Made by a program: the position numbers and the translations under genes
Assembly (NCBI GenBank): GCA_016715905.1
Contig: JADJXI010000005.1
Location: forward strand, 372,001 to 436,000
Direction of reading: 5' to 3'
Source of the DNA: Sphingobacteriaceae bacterium
GTDB taxonomy: Bacteria > Bacteroidota > Bacteroidia > B-17B0 > Aurantibacillaceae
DNA: 64,000 bases
Shown here: positions 9,629-17,941 of the stretch, piece by piece
Position numbering within the stretch: the first letter of the stretch is position 1
Layout: the number at the start of each line of letters is the position of its first letter
The notes under the pieces: model-generated
Seen by the model: only the letters and a program-made list of their open reading frames with translations
What the model was told of the DNA's origin: nothing
Databases searched by the model: none

Positions 9629-9637
9629 AATTATTTT

Positions 9638-10297
9638 ATGAGATCAGAAACTATAGAAAATTATCTCAAAACTATTTACAATTTAACGGGTGGCAGTTCG
9701 CAAGTGGTAAGTAATCAGCAGTTAGCGGCTAAACTGGGAATAAATCCGGCTTCGGTAACTGAATCACTAAAAAAATTACATGAATTAAAATATGTGATAT
9801 ATGAAAAGTCTTATGGCACTCGTTTAACTGCTTCCGGGGCTAAATTAGCAGTGGGTATTGTAAGGAGGCATAGGATTTGGGAAACTTATTTGCATAATGT
9901 ATTGGGATTTGGTTGGGAGGAGGTGCATGAAATTGCGGAAGAATTGGAACATGTAAGTAATGATAAATTAATTCAAAAATTGGCTAATATATTAGGTAAT
10001 CCCGGATTTGATCCGCACGGAGACCCTATACCGGATGAGAAAGGAAAAGTTAAGCGTACTAAATTTATTCCCTTATCACAAGCTAAAGCCGGAAAGAAAT
10101 ACATTGTGAGAGCCGTGTCGGATCATTCTACCTTATTTTTAAATTATTTAAAAAAGCATGGTTTAATAATTGGAGCTGAATTTGATGTAAGTTTTTTGGA
10201 AGATTATGACGGATCTATGTTAATTATGAATAAGAAAAAGGAAATTGTAATTTCCGCCTCTGCAGCTGATAGCATTATTGTTTCAGAAAAGGGATAG
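9638..10297 (+). CDS. DtxR/MntR-family metal-dependent transcriptional regulator
   Basis: 219 residues with a typical three-part layout: winged helix-turn-helix at 1-65, a metal-binding dimerisation domain at about 66-140 (ELEHVSND, then NPGFDPHGDPIP), and a C-terminal FeoA/SH3-like domain from about 150. Family members bind Mn(II) or Fe(II) and then repress transport or redox genes. The sequence alone does not separate Mn from Fe sensing. It is divergent from the di-haem/Rieske/porin set, with a palindromic candidate operator over its own -7 box, so autorepression is likely. Confidence 0.9.
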   Translation: MRSETIENYLKTIYNLTGGSSQVVSNQQLAAKLGINPASVTESLKKLHELKYVIYEKSYGTRLTASGAKLAVGIVRRHRIWETYLHNVLGFGWEEVHEIAEELEHVSNDKLIQKLANILGNPGFDPHGDPIPDEKGKVKRTKFIPLSQAKAGKKYIVRAVSDHSTLFLNYLKKHGLIIGAEFDVSFLEDYDGSMLIMNKKKEIVISASAADSIIVSEKG

Positions 10298-10322
10298 TTG
10301 AATTTTATTCACTTCTAAATTG

Positions 10323-10330
10323 TATATTTG
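10323..10330 (+). promoter_or_regulatory. -7 box (TATATTTG) of the OmpA-family gene
   Basis: An exact TAnnTTTG match 16 bases before the chosen ATG at 10346. A TTG at 10298-10300 lies 22 bases upstream, at the long end of the usual spacing. Confidence 0.5.
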
Positions 10331-10345
10331 ATTGAGTTAAAAAAA

Positions 10346-11617
10346 ATGAAAATAATTATTTATTGTCAATTATTCGTTCTCCTTGCCTGTTTAAGCTTTG
10401 GGCAAACTAATCTGAAAAGCGAAAGATTAAAGCTAGGAGATGTGGCAAAAGAAACTATTCAGTATACCGATTCGTGGAATACACCTCAGGTAACACAAGT
10501 ACCGGCCTTATATCATGTTTTATTTTATCGATTTAAGGATACGCTTGGTTATTCCGATAATGCAGATAGTATTGCGGGATTGGAAAAGATAATCAGTGAA
10601 CTCGAGCTTGAGTTAGCCAAAGCCCCCGGATTTAAAGGTTTGCATACCGAGTGTCATGCGCACGTGAATAGTTTTACGGAAATTTCAGATGTTCAAAAAG
10701 AAATTGATCAGAAACGAAAGGAAAGTTATGAAAATTCAAAAGTTACTCATGGTTGGTCGTTTATGATTATGGACGAAAAGAAAATAAAATCAAATAGTGT
10801 TATCCATGCTTCAAAAATTGTTTTGGTGAGTCCGAAAGGAAGAATTTTATATACCGGATATATTGGGGGTTTAAATAAAGAGTCCATTTCAAAAATTAAA
10901 GTTATTCGAGGTAAGTTGCTCACGATGAAAGATGGGAGTAAAACAGCATTGGATAAGGCATATATTTCGATAATTAAGCATGATAAAACGAAGGTAGACG
11001 AAGCTTATACTAACAAAGATGGAGAATTTGAACTGGATTTACCTGAAAATATTGCGTACACATTAACAGCTCGGCCAACGTCCACTGCAGTTGATAATAT
11101 TATTTTAGCTACACAAACCGGATTAGAACTTTCAAAATTTAAACGGACTAAAAATGGTTTTGAATTTCCTTTATTAAAAGCGGATATTTCAAAACTAACT
11201 AACTTAATAGAGGATGATGATTTAAGTTTGACCATTACTAAATTATCGAAGTCGAATACTAAAAATTTGATAGTTACGGAGAGTATAGAATATGCTTCCG
11301 GTCAATTTAATTTGGATGAGTCTTCCACAAAAATTATTGATAAAGTAATTGAAGTATTAATTACAAATAATCAGCTAAAGCTTGAAGTTATTTCACACAC
11401 CGACGCACAGGGAGATGATGCAGCAAATTTACAATTGTCTAAGAAACGTTCGGAGACTGTAATTGATTATATTAAAAGCAAAGGAATTAAAGCTGAACGT
11501 TTAACGGCAACAGGAAAAGGAGAGAAAGAAATCAGGAACAGATGTGTAAACGGTGTAATTTGTTCCGCAAAGGAACATGCCTATAACAGGAGAACAGAGT
11601 TTCATTTTATTAAGTAA
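10346..11617 (+). CDS. OmpA-family outer-membrane/peptidoglycan-associated protein
   Basis: About 423 residues: signal peptide ending near SFGQ; an N-terminal alpha/beta region of about 170 residues that I cannot place (possibly thioredoxin-fold, ending SPKGRILYTGYIGGL); a carboxypeptidase-regulatory-like beta-sandwich (about 190-260, with TNKDGEFELDLPE); and a C-terminal OmpA/Pal domain (about 315-423) with HTDAQGDD, the LSKKRSETV helix, TGKGE and a closing NRRTEFHF. The OmpA domain binds peptidoglycan. The start is taken at 10346, where a signal peptide begins, not at 10328. It follows the metal regulator by 48 bases but has its own -7 box. Confidence 0.85.
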   Translation: MKIIIYCQLFVLLACLSFGQTNLKSERLKLGDVAKETIQYTDSWNTPQVTQVPALYHVLFYRFKDTLGYSDNADSIAGLEKIISELELELAKAPGFKGLHTECHAHVNSFTEISDVQKEIDQKRKESYENSKVTHGWSFMIMDEKKIKSNSVIHASKIVLVSPKGRILYTGYIGGLNKESISKIKVIRGKLLTMKDGSKTALDKAYISIIKHDKTKVDEAYTNKDGEFELDLPENIAYTLTARPTSTAVDNIILATQTGLELSKFKRTKNGFEFPLLKADISKLTNLIEDDDLSLTITKLSKSNTKNLIVTESIEYASGQFNLDESSTKIIDKVIEVLITNNQLKLEVISHTDAQGDDAANLQLSKKRSETVIDYIKSKGIKAERLTATGKGEKEIRNRCVNGVICSAKEHAYNRRTEFHFIK

Positions 11618-11656
11618 GCAGCCTTAAATTTTTAAAAAATAGGGGCAGGAAAAGTT

Positions 11657-13009
11657 TTACTCCTGTATAATTTTCACGTTGTATACATCAAATTTGATGA
11701 TTAACCAATCCTTTAATTTATCTAAATCTTTTTGATTTAAATAGGATTTGGATTTTTTAATATAGACCAGAAGTGTAGAGTAAGCCGAATCTTGTAAGTG
11801 ATTAGTTGACTTTTCAATAATTAATTCGTAAGGTTTACCGTACAAAGCATAAAATTCTTGAATGGTGTTTTCTTTTTGGGTATTAAAGTCAACTTGTGCT
11901 TCTATTTGTTTTTTTAATTCTGATATTTCATCATTTTTCATTCTGAGTAATTCTTCTTGTTTTAAAAACATATCTTCAATAATTCCTTCTTTTAATTCAT
12001 TCAGGTCAGGTTTATTATTATCTGATGTAATACTGTTTTTTAAAATTAAAACGGCTGCACTTAAGCCGTACTTGTTTTTTGTTAGATTTATTTGATTAGA
12101 TAAGGAGTCAGAAATGTTATCTCCTATTAAGGTAACTACAATTTCTTTTTTATCCGGATTAATTTTTTTATTGAGAATGGTGTAATTCAAGGGAGCTATT
12201 TCTTCATTTATTAGTTGATTGGCATTTTGAATAAATATTTCATTATTAACAAAGGTGTAAGCTAAAAACAGACTTGGAAGAATCATCAATGCCGCTATAG
12301 TGCCAATCCATTTTTTAATTTTATCTGAAGTTTGTGGATTTACATAAGTTACCGGATGAAATTTCAAAAACCGCACCATTAAAAAAGTTGCTATACTTAT
12401 AAAAACGCTATTAATAAGGTATAAATAAAATGCACCAAGGAAAAAAGAGAATTGACCGGTGGCAATTCCGTAACCGGCCGTACAAAGTGGAGGCATGAGC
12501 GCAGTTGCAATAGCTACACCGGGAATTACATTATTATATTTTTTTCTAGAGCTGGCCACAATACCGGCTAATCCTCCAAAAAAGGCAATAAGAACATCAT
12601 AAATAGTTGGAGTTGTCCGTGCTACTAATTCAGATTGCGCGATATTTAGTGGAGAAATTAAAAAGTATAAGTAAGATGTAACTAATCCAATTAAGGTTGC
12701 GATTATCAAATTCTTTGCAGCTTTTCGAATTAAATTAATATCAAAAATTCCAGCGCCTAATCCCATGCCCATAATTGGTCCCATTAAAGGTGATATTAAC
12801 ATGGCGCCTATAATTACAGCTGTAGAATTTACATTTAAACCAATGGAAGCAATTAATATGGCAAAAATCAAAGTCCATAAATTAATCCCTTTAAATTCTG
12901 TACTTTTTTTGATGTTTTCAATTACATCATCTTCAGACGCTTTATCTTCATCTAAATTAAATCGATACCTAATAATATATTTGATAGATTGAAAAATGCG
13001 ATTATTCAT
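11657..13009 (-). CDS. DUF389 / TIGR00341-family membrane protein
   Basis: 450 residues. Six or seven hydrophobic segments lie between about 40 and 265 and carry the family signature STAVIIGAMLISPLMGPIMG plus the PGVAIATALMPPLCTAGYG segment. A soluble C-terminal half (about 270-450) is largely coiled coil around residues 345-385. The function of DUF389 is not established; proposals include transport. The gene is convergent with the OmpA-family gene and stands alone, with no informative neighbours. Confidence 0.88.
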   Translation of the reverse strand: MNNRIFQSIKYIIRYRFNLDEDKASEDDVIENIKKSTEFKGINLWTLIFAILIASIGLNVNSTAVIIGAMLISPLMGPIMGMGLGAGIFDINLIRKAAKNLIIATLIGLVTSYLYFLISPLNIAQSELVARTTPTIYDVLIAFFGGLAGIVASSRKKYNNVIPGVAIATALMPPLCTAGYGIATGQFSFFLGAFYLYLINSVFISIATFLMVRFLKFHPVTYVNPQTSDKIKKWIGTIAALMILPSLFLAYTFVNNEIFIQNANQLINEEIAPLNYTILNKKINPDKKEIVVTLIGDNISDSLSNQINLTKNKYGLSAAVLILKNSITSDNNKPDLNELKEGIIEDMFLKQEELLRMKNDEISELKKQIEAQVDFNTQKENTIQEFYALYGKPYELIIEKSTNHLQDSAYSTLLVYIKKSKSYLNQKDLDKLKDWLIIKFDVYNVKIIQE

Positions 13010-13100
13010 AAATATTGATTAATCAAATATAGGTTTTAATTCAATAATGAATCGAAGGGATTATATGCTTTTTTGAGTATTATTTTTGTTGAATACTTAA

Positions 13101-14150
13101 TTAGCTTTTAATCCAATTTGCAATTTTTTGAGTACCGGCTATTACGTTTTCGCAGTATTTTTCTGAAAAATTTTCAGGTAATTCTTCATGTAGCGGTATA
13201 TTTTTGCTACCCGAAAGGGCTCGGGCACCATCAAAATCAACATAAGCCATTCGGGCAGTTAATTCATTTTTTGGCCGATTAAAAGCTGTACCAGGCAATA
13301 GTGCAACTCCTTCTTCTTCCAGTAATCGTTTACAAAGGTCTTCAGCATTGCTAATATTTTTTCGGGTTAAATCTGCTTTTACACTGCCAAAGTCGGGGAA
13401 TAAATAAAATCCACCGATTGGAAAGTGTACTTTAATACCAACACTTCTTAAAATTTGGGTGCATTGCCTTCCTAATTGCGCCAATATTCTTCTTACATGC
13501 CATAAATAATCTTCAATAGAGTTATCTCCTCTAAAGGCTTGAATTGCGGCATATTGAATAGGTGCGCTTACTGATGTGTAAGTTTCACTGGCCACAATGG
13601 CCATTGCATCCATTAACCAAATTAAATTTTCCGGGAAAGAAAATGTGCCTAGTCTCCAACCTCCTGCTCCGCACCATTTGGAAAGTCCGGAACTAACTAT
13701 AGTTCCTTCCGGATAAAATCTTGCTATAGAAATATGATTTCCCTTGTGATGTATTTGTCCGTAAATTTCATCTGATAGAATGAGCAAATTGTATTGCCGT
13801 GCTACTTTTGCCAATTCAATCAAATTTTCTTCACTATACGTCATTCCATCCGGATTACCGGGATAATTTAAAATCAATAATTTCGGTTTGTCGTTTTCGA
13901 GACAAATATTCCTTAGTACTTCCGGTTTTATATTCCATAAATCATTAAACTCTGATGGAATTATTCTAATTTTTTTCTCTAAAATTCTGGCTTGGGGTAA
14001 ATAGGAAACCCAACTTGGACTCGGAATTATGATTTCGCCATTAAAAACCAATTGAATTAGAAACAGCAGTTCTTTTGAACCCGGACCAATCATAACGTTT
14101 TGCGGTTGAAAGTTCACCATGTCTTTTAAGATGAAATTCAGCCACGGCAT
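13101..14150 (-). pseudogene. Aminotransferase class I/II, C-terminal part (frameshifted)
   Basis: This frame holds most of a PLP-dependent class I/II aminotransferase: the IGPGSKEL cofactor-binding loop, PGNPDGMTYSE, the SDEIYGQIHH segment, and the PLP lysine in SGLSKWCGAGGWRLG (K158 of this frame). It lacks the N-terminal approximately 100 residues, which lie just upstream in another frame at 14041-14400. The first residues here (MPWLNF) are a reading artefact of the wrong frame. With both parts joined the enzyme would be about 430 residues, normal for the family. A one-base difference near 14112-14127 is enough to join them. It may be a real pseudogene or a sequencing error. Confidence 0.85.
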
Positions 14151-14400
14151 TTTGCAAAGCAGGTAAACCTTTTACCGGTAAATAATCTTTTTGAGGCGCA
14201 TATAAACGCAATGCATTTACAACCACATCGGGTACAGGAAATGGAGATTGGCCTAAGCCAAATCTGTAAATTTTTTTTCCTTCAGCTATTAATTTTTTAC
14301 TCAATTCATTTATAGCAAGCGTGTCGGATATTTTAAGTCCGGCAATACTGGGATGAATTGCTTTTTCAAATTGCGGCTTTTCATTTTCCTTCATGAGCAT
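14041..14400 (-). pseudogene. Aminotransferase class I/II, N-terminal part (frameshifted)
   Basis: This encodes the normal start of the same aminotransferase: the IAGLKISDTLAINEL region, FGLGQSPFPVPD, and YLPVKGLPALQNAVAEFHLK, which precede the PLP-binding loop in related proteins. After about residue 95 the frame runs into unrelated residues and stops. The continuation is in the frame of 13101-14150. It lies just upstream of the kamA stop on the same strand but 52 bases away, so the two may share a transcript. The substrate cannot be assigned. Confidence 0.85.
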
Positions 14401-14452
14401 AGCAGTAATTTATTTTTGGAAATTAATATTCTTAGTTGTGAAATGAAAATGT

Positions 14453-15787
14453 TTATTCAAATCTTTCTTCATGATCATTAACATGTTCATGATATTTTTT
14501 TTCAAGCTCATCTTCAAAGAAAAACTTCTCCTCTCCAAATGCGGGTTTCAGGTCATCTAGCCAAATGGCATCCGGATTGTATTTGGCAAAGAACGGTTTA
14601 GCAACCCAATCCGGATTTCGTCCCTGAAGCATTCTAAGTGCAATCACTTTTTCCCCTTTAATTTCAGTTACTCCCAGAATTTGAACTTTGCCCGGCGTGC
14701 ACGACATGCTTGGCCCTCTAACAGTGCGGCAAACACCACTCACTTTTTGATAAGCGTTTCTGAATATTTCCCACGCTTTTTCTAGCGTGATGGCGAAATA
14801 TTCCTGCGCACCGGTGTCTCTGGGTATAAACATGTAATAGGGAATCATGTTTAAATTAACTTGTTTTCGCCACATATCAGCCCATATTTCTGGTGAATCA
14901 TTAATGTGTTTTAAAATCGGTGATTGCGTTCTGATTTGTACACCTACACTTCTTAATTTCTTAACGGCTTCAATTACTGCCGGAGTTTCTAATTCAACGG
15001 GATGAGAAAAATGCGCCATAATACTTAAATTAATGCCTTTCTTGATTACCGATTCAAATAAGTTAAGCATATCCTGCGCATCGTCATCGCTTGTAAATTT
15101 GTAAGGCCAATAACCAAGCGCTTTAGTGCCGATTCTGATAGTTTGTAAATTAGGTATATCGGCATCCAACAGGGGCTGAATGTATGTGGCAAAAATTTTT
15201 GTTTTCATAATCATAGGGTCACCACCGGTAAATAAAATATCGGTAACTTCTGGATTTTGTAAAAGGTATTCTTTTAATAAATCTCCCTCCTTCATGGCAA
15301 ATTTGAGTTCATCCATTCCAACAAATTGCGGCCATCGAAAACAGAAGGTACAATAAGCATGACAAGTTTGTCCCTGACTTGGAAAAAAGAGTACTGTTTC
15401 ACGGTACTTATGTTGCATACCGTTTAATTTTTCTCCATTAATGGTAGGTACATTATGTTCTAATTGCCCGGCCGGGTGTGGATTTAATTCAATTCGGATT
15501 TCATTCGCTGTAGCTTTTATCACATCTTTACTAGCTCCGCTATCTAAAACTTTTTTCATTTTAGCATAATGTTTTTCATTCAGCATTCCTTTTTGCGGAA
15601 AAGTAAGTTTAAACATGGGGTCGTTATCAAGATCATCCCAATTGATCAATTCATCAACTACATAATTATTGGTTTTAAAGGGAAGTACATGACCAACAAC
15701 TTCAATAGCCTCAATTTGTTCTGCTGTTAATTTTGAAATTTGGACAATTTTTTTATAATTATTTAGCGCATAAGATTGAATTTTCAT
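14453..15787 (-). CDS. KamA-family radical SAM aminomutase (lysine 2,3-aminomutase-like)
   Basis: 444 residues. The radical SAM cysteines are in CHAYCTFC (C142, C146, C149), with the spacing CxxxCxxC. After the barrel come HINDSPE and IPYYMFIPRD, with acidic residues matching the substrate-binding aspartates of lysine 2,3-aminomutase. SCTPGKVQILG supplies a candidate PLP lysine. The family moves an amino group within an amino acid using SAM, a 4Fe-4S cluster and PLP. Lysine as substrate is plausible but not proven. A terminator-like hairpin in the leader at 15828-15863 suggests attenuation. A frameshifted aminotransferase lies downstream. Confidence 0.88.
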   Translation of the reverse strand: MKIQSYALNNYKKIVQISKLTAEQIEAIEVVGHVLPFKTNNYVVDELINWDDLDNDPMFKLTFPQKGMLNEKHYAKMKKVLDSGASKDVIKATANEIRIELNPHPAGQLEHNVPTINGEKLNGMQHKYRETVLFFPSQGQTCHAYCTFCFRWPQFVGMDELKFAMKEGDLLKEYLLQNPEVTDILFTGGDPMIMKTKIFATYIQPLLDADIPNLQTIRIGTKALGYWPYKFTSDDDAQDMLNLFESVIKKGINLSIMAHFSHPVELETPAVIEAVKKLRSVGVQIRTQSPILKHINDSPEIWADMWRKQVNLNMIPYYMFIPRDTGAQEYFAITLEKAWEIFRNAYQKVSGVCRTVRGPSMSCTPGKVQILGVTEIKGEKVIALRMLQGRNPDWVAKPFFAKYNPDAIWLDDLKPAFGEEKFFFEDELEKKYHEHVNDHEERFE

Positions 15788-15827
15788 AGTAAAAAGTAGA
15801 TTTGGTTAACAATTGAATTTATTTTAG

Positions 15828-15863
15828 AAAAAAACCTGTTAACGTTGTTAAAGTTAACAGGTT
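15828..15863 (-). promoter_or_regulatory. Terminator-like hairpin in the kamA leader
   Basis: AACCTGTTAAC at 15833-15843 and GTTAACAGGTT at 15853-15863 form a perfect 11-base stem with a 9-base loop. On the minus strand it is followed by seven T (15834-15828). It sits 41-76 bases upstream of the kamA ATG. GTTAAC recurs at 15805-15810. It could be an attenuator or an operator for a dimeric regulator. Confidence 0.5.
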
Positions 15864-15924
15864 CATATAAACCAAAATAAAAACTTAATTAGGCCTAAGG
15901 TATTCAATTTCAAACAAAAAAAAA

Positions 15925-15953
15925 TTGACAATTATCAATTCCGAATAATTTTG
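15925..15953 (+). promoter_or_regulatory. Promoter of the Crp/Fnr gene
   Basis: TTG at 15925-15927 and the -7 box TAATTTTG at 15946-15953, with an 18-base spacer. The ATG is at 15973, giving a very short leader. Confidence 0.6.
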
Positions 15954-15972
15954 TAAATTCAGCAAGTGCAAT

Positions 15973-16662
15973 ATGTTTCAAATCGATAAATATCACCTTA
16001 AATCTTCGCAACTATTCAATGCATTAACTGATAAAGAATTGAAGGCACTGAAGGAAAAGCAGCTAATAAAGGATTATGCAAAGGGGGAAATTATTTTCAA
16101 AGAAAAGAGTAATCCAAAAGGAATTTACTTTGTACTGAAAGGAAAAGTGAAGATTTTTCAAACTAACCAAGAAGCCAAACAGAGTATAGTTTATATTTAT
16201 AAAAAGAATGATGTGTTTGGTTATCGTCCTATTTTAGCCGGTGAGCAACATCCCGTAGGTGCTATGGCACTTGAAAAGGCAGAAGTTGCATACATTCCCA
16301 AAGAACACTTCTTGTTGTTATTAGATCAATCCAATATTTTGGCTCAAAATTTAGTTCTCTTATTAGCCGAAGAATTTTCGGTTTGGGTGAATCGCATGAC
16401 CATTTTCTCTCAATGTAGTGTCAAAGAACGAATGGCTTTAACCTTGTTGATTTTGGAAAAGGTTTTTCAAACCGATTTGAAGCAAAAGAAAACGGTTATC
16501 AATTTTAACCGGGATGATTTTGCAGCGTACGTGGGAACAGCCAAAGAAAATTTGGTTAGAACTTTACGTGTATTTAAAGATGAGAAGTTGATTTCAACTA
16601 AAGGTTCCAAAATAATTATTTTGAATAGAGTTAAATTGGAAGAAATGATAAAACATATTTAA
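15973..16662 (+). CDS. Crp/Fnr-family transcriptional regulator
   Basis: 229 residues: a cyclic-nucleotide-binding-type beta-barrel (about 10-125, with GEIIFKEKS and GIYFVLKGKVKIF), a dimerisation helix, and a winged helix-turn-helix at about 175-225 (DDFAAYVGTAKENLVRTLR). There is no cysteine cluster at the N-terminus of the FNR iron-sulfur kind, and the cAMP-contact Arg/Ser pair is not evident, so the effector is unknown. It is divergent from kamA across a region with a strong hairpin, and is followed by the antiporter gene 39 bases downstream. Confidence 0.9.
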   Translation: MFQIDKYHLKSSQLFNALTDKELKALKEKQLIKDYAKGEIIFKEKSNPKGIYFVLKGKVKIFQTNQEAKQSIVYIYKKNDVFGYRPILAGEQHPVGAMALEKAEVAYIPKEHFLLLLDQSNILAQNLVLLLAEEFSVWVNRMTIFSQCSVKERMALTLLILEKVFQTDLKQKKTVINFNRDDFAAYVGTAKENLVRTLRVFKDEKLISTKGSKIIILNRVKLEEMIKHI

Positions 16663-16701
16663 TTTAAACAGAATCCTTTAAATGTATTAGCTTTGTGAAC
16701 C

Positions 16702-17928
16702 ATGCTTGATTTATTCGCTATAATAGTTTCCATTTCAGCAGTTTTCGGATTTATAAATCACAAATATTTAAAATTGCCTACAACCATAGGTGTTATGCTT
16801 ATAAGTGTTTTAATAGGTGTTTTATTTAAAATAGCCGGTGCAATCCAAGATGACTTTATGTCTCCTATGAACCATTTTCTTCAGGATTTTGATTTTAGTT
16901 CATTTGTATTAGATTTTGTGCTATGTTTTTTACTTTTTGCAGGCTCGCTTCATGTAAATTTTGTACAGTTGCGAGGGGCAAGAGGTTCAATAATTTCTTA
17001 TGCCACTATTGGTGTTTTAATTTCAACTTTATTAATCGGAACAGTTACATATTACGTTGTTCAATTATTTGGATATGATATCAGCTTTATTGTTTGTCTT
17101 TTGTTTGGCGCACTTATTTCTCCCACTGATCCAATTGCAGTAATCGGAATTTTATCAAAATACAATGTCCCTCAAAAATTAAAAACAGAAATAATTGGAG
17201 AGTCTCTTTTTAATGATGGAGTTGGCGTGGTGGTGTTTACGGTTATTTATTCCTTATACACGGGCGGTGAGGAAAGTTTCACTGTAGGAAACGTACTTAA
17301 AGTTTTTTCCATTGAAGTTATAGGTGGAATTTTTATTGGCTTTACCATTGGATATATTGGCTACCGTTTAATGAAAGCCATTGATCATTATCAAACAGAG
17401 ATATTAATTACATTGGCTGTGGTAACCGGTGGTTGGTCAATTGCAAACTTAATTCATGCTTCCGGACCTTTGGCAATGGTAGTTGCCGGTATATTAATTG
17501 GCAATAAGGGTAAAAAACATGCCATGTCGGATATAACGGCAGAATACGTGGATAAATTTTGGGAATTGATTGATGAAATTTGTAATACTATTTTATTTGT
17601 ATTAATTGGTTTTGAAATATTTTTCGTTTCGTTTGAGTTAAAATATTTGGCTATTGGCGCCGTGTTAATTGTAGTTGCTTTAGTATCAAGATATATTTCT
17701 TTACTTCCTGCATTTTTTATTTTCAATCATCGCGAAAATAAAAAATCACTCAACTTGGGAATACTTACCTGGGGTGGTTTACGTGGGGGAATTTCAATCG
17801 CCTTAGCTTTATCCATGTTAAATAAAGTGGATGGTGGAAGTTTGTTTTTGGTTTGTACCTATTGCATCGTTTTGTTTTCAATTGTAGTGCAAGGTTTAAG
17901 TATTAAAAAGCTTTTGGCGAGATATTAA
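16702..17928 (+). CDS. Na+/H+ antiporter, CPA1/NhaP type
   Basis: 408 residues with about twelve membrane helices. SPTDPIAVIGIL (the helix with the conserved D-P pair) and GESLFNDGVGVVVF carry the ion-binding Asp and the ND motif of cation:proton antiporters. TWGGLRGGISIALAL near the C-terminus is the usual conserved Arg-containing helix. There is no large cytoplasmic tail, as in the short bacterial CPA1 proteins. It would exchange Na+ (or K+) for H+ at the inner membrane. Whether the Crp/Fnr gene next to it regulates it is not shown by the sequence. Confidence 0.92.
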   Translation: MLDLFAIIVSISAVFGFINHKYLKLPTTIGVMLISVLIGVLFKIAGAIQDDFMSPMNHFLQDFDFSSFVLDFVLCFLLFAGSLHVNFVQLRGARGSIISYATIGVLISTLLIGTVTYYVVQLFGYDISFIVCLLFGALISPTDPIAVIGILSKYNVPQKLKTEIIGESLFNDGVGVVVFTVIYSLYTGGEESFTVGNVLKVFSIEVIGGIFIGFTIGYIGYRLMKAIDHYQTEILITLAVVTGGWSIANLIHASGPLAMVVAGILIGNKGKKHAMSDITAEYVDKFWELIDEICNTILFVLIGFEIFFVSFELKYLAIGAVLIVVALVSRYISLLPAFFIFNHRENKKSLNLGILTWGGLRGGISIALALSMLNKVDGGSLFLVCTYCIVLFSIVVQGLSIKKLLARY

Positions 17929-17941
17929 ATTAGTTTGCAAC

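Noticed and set aside
10328..10345. Start of the OmpA-family protein at 10328
   Set aside because: It overlaps the -7 promoter box; the signal peptide begins at the ATG at 10346.
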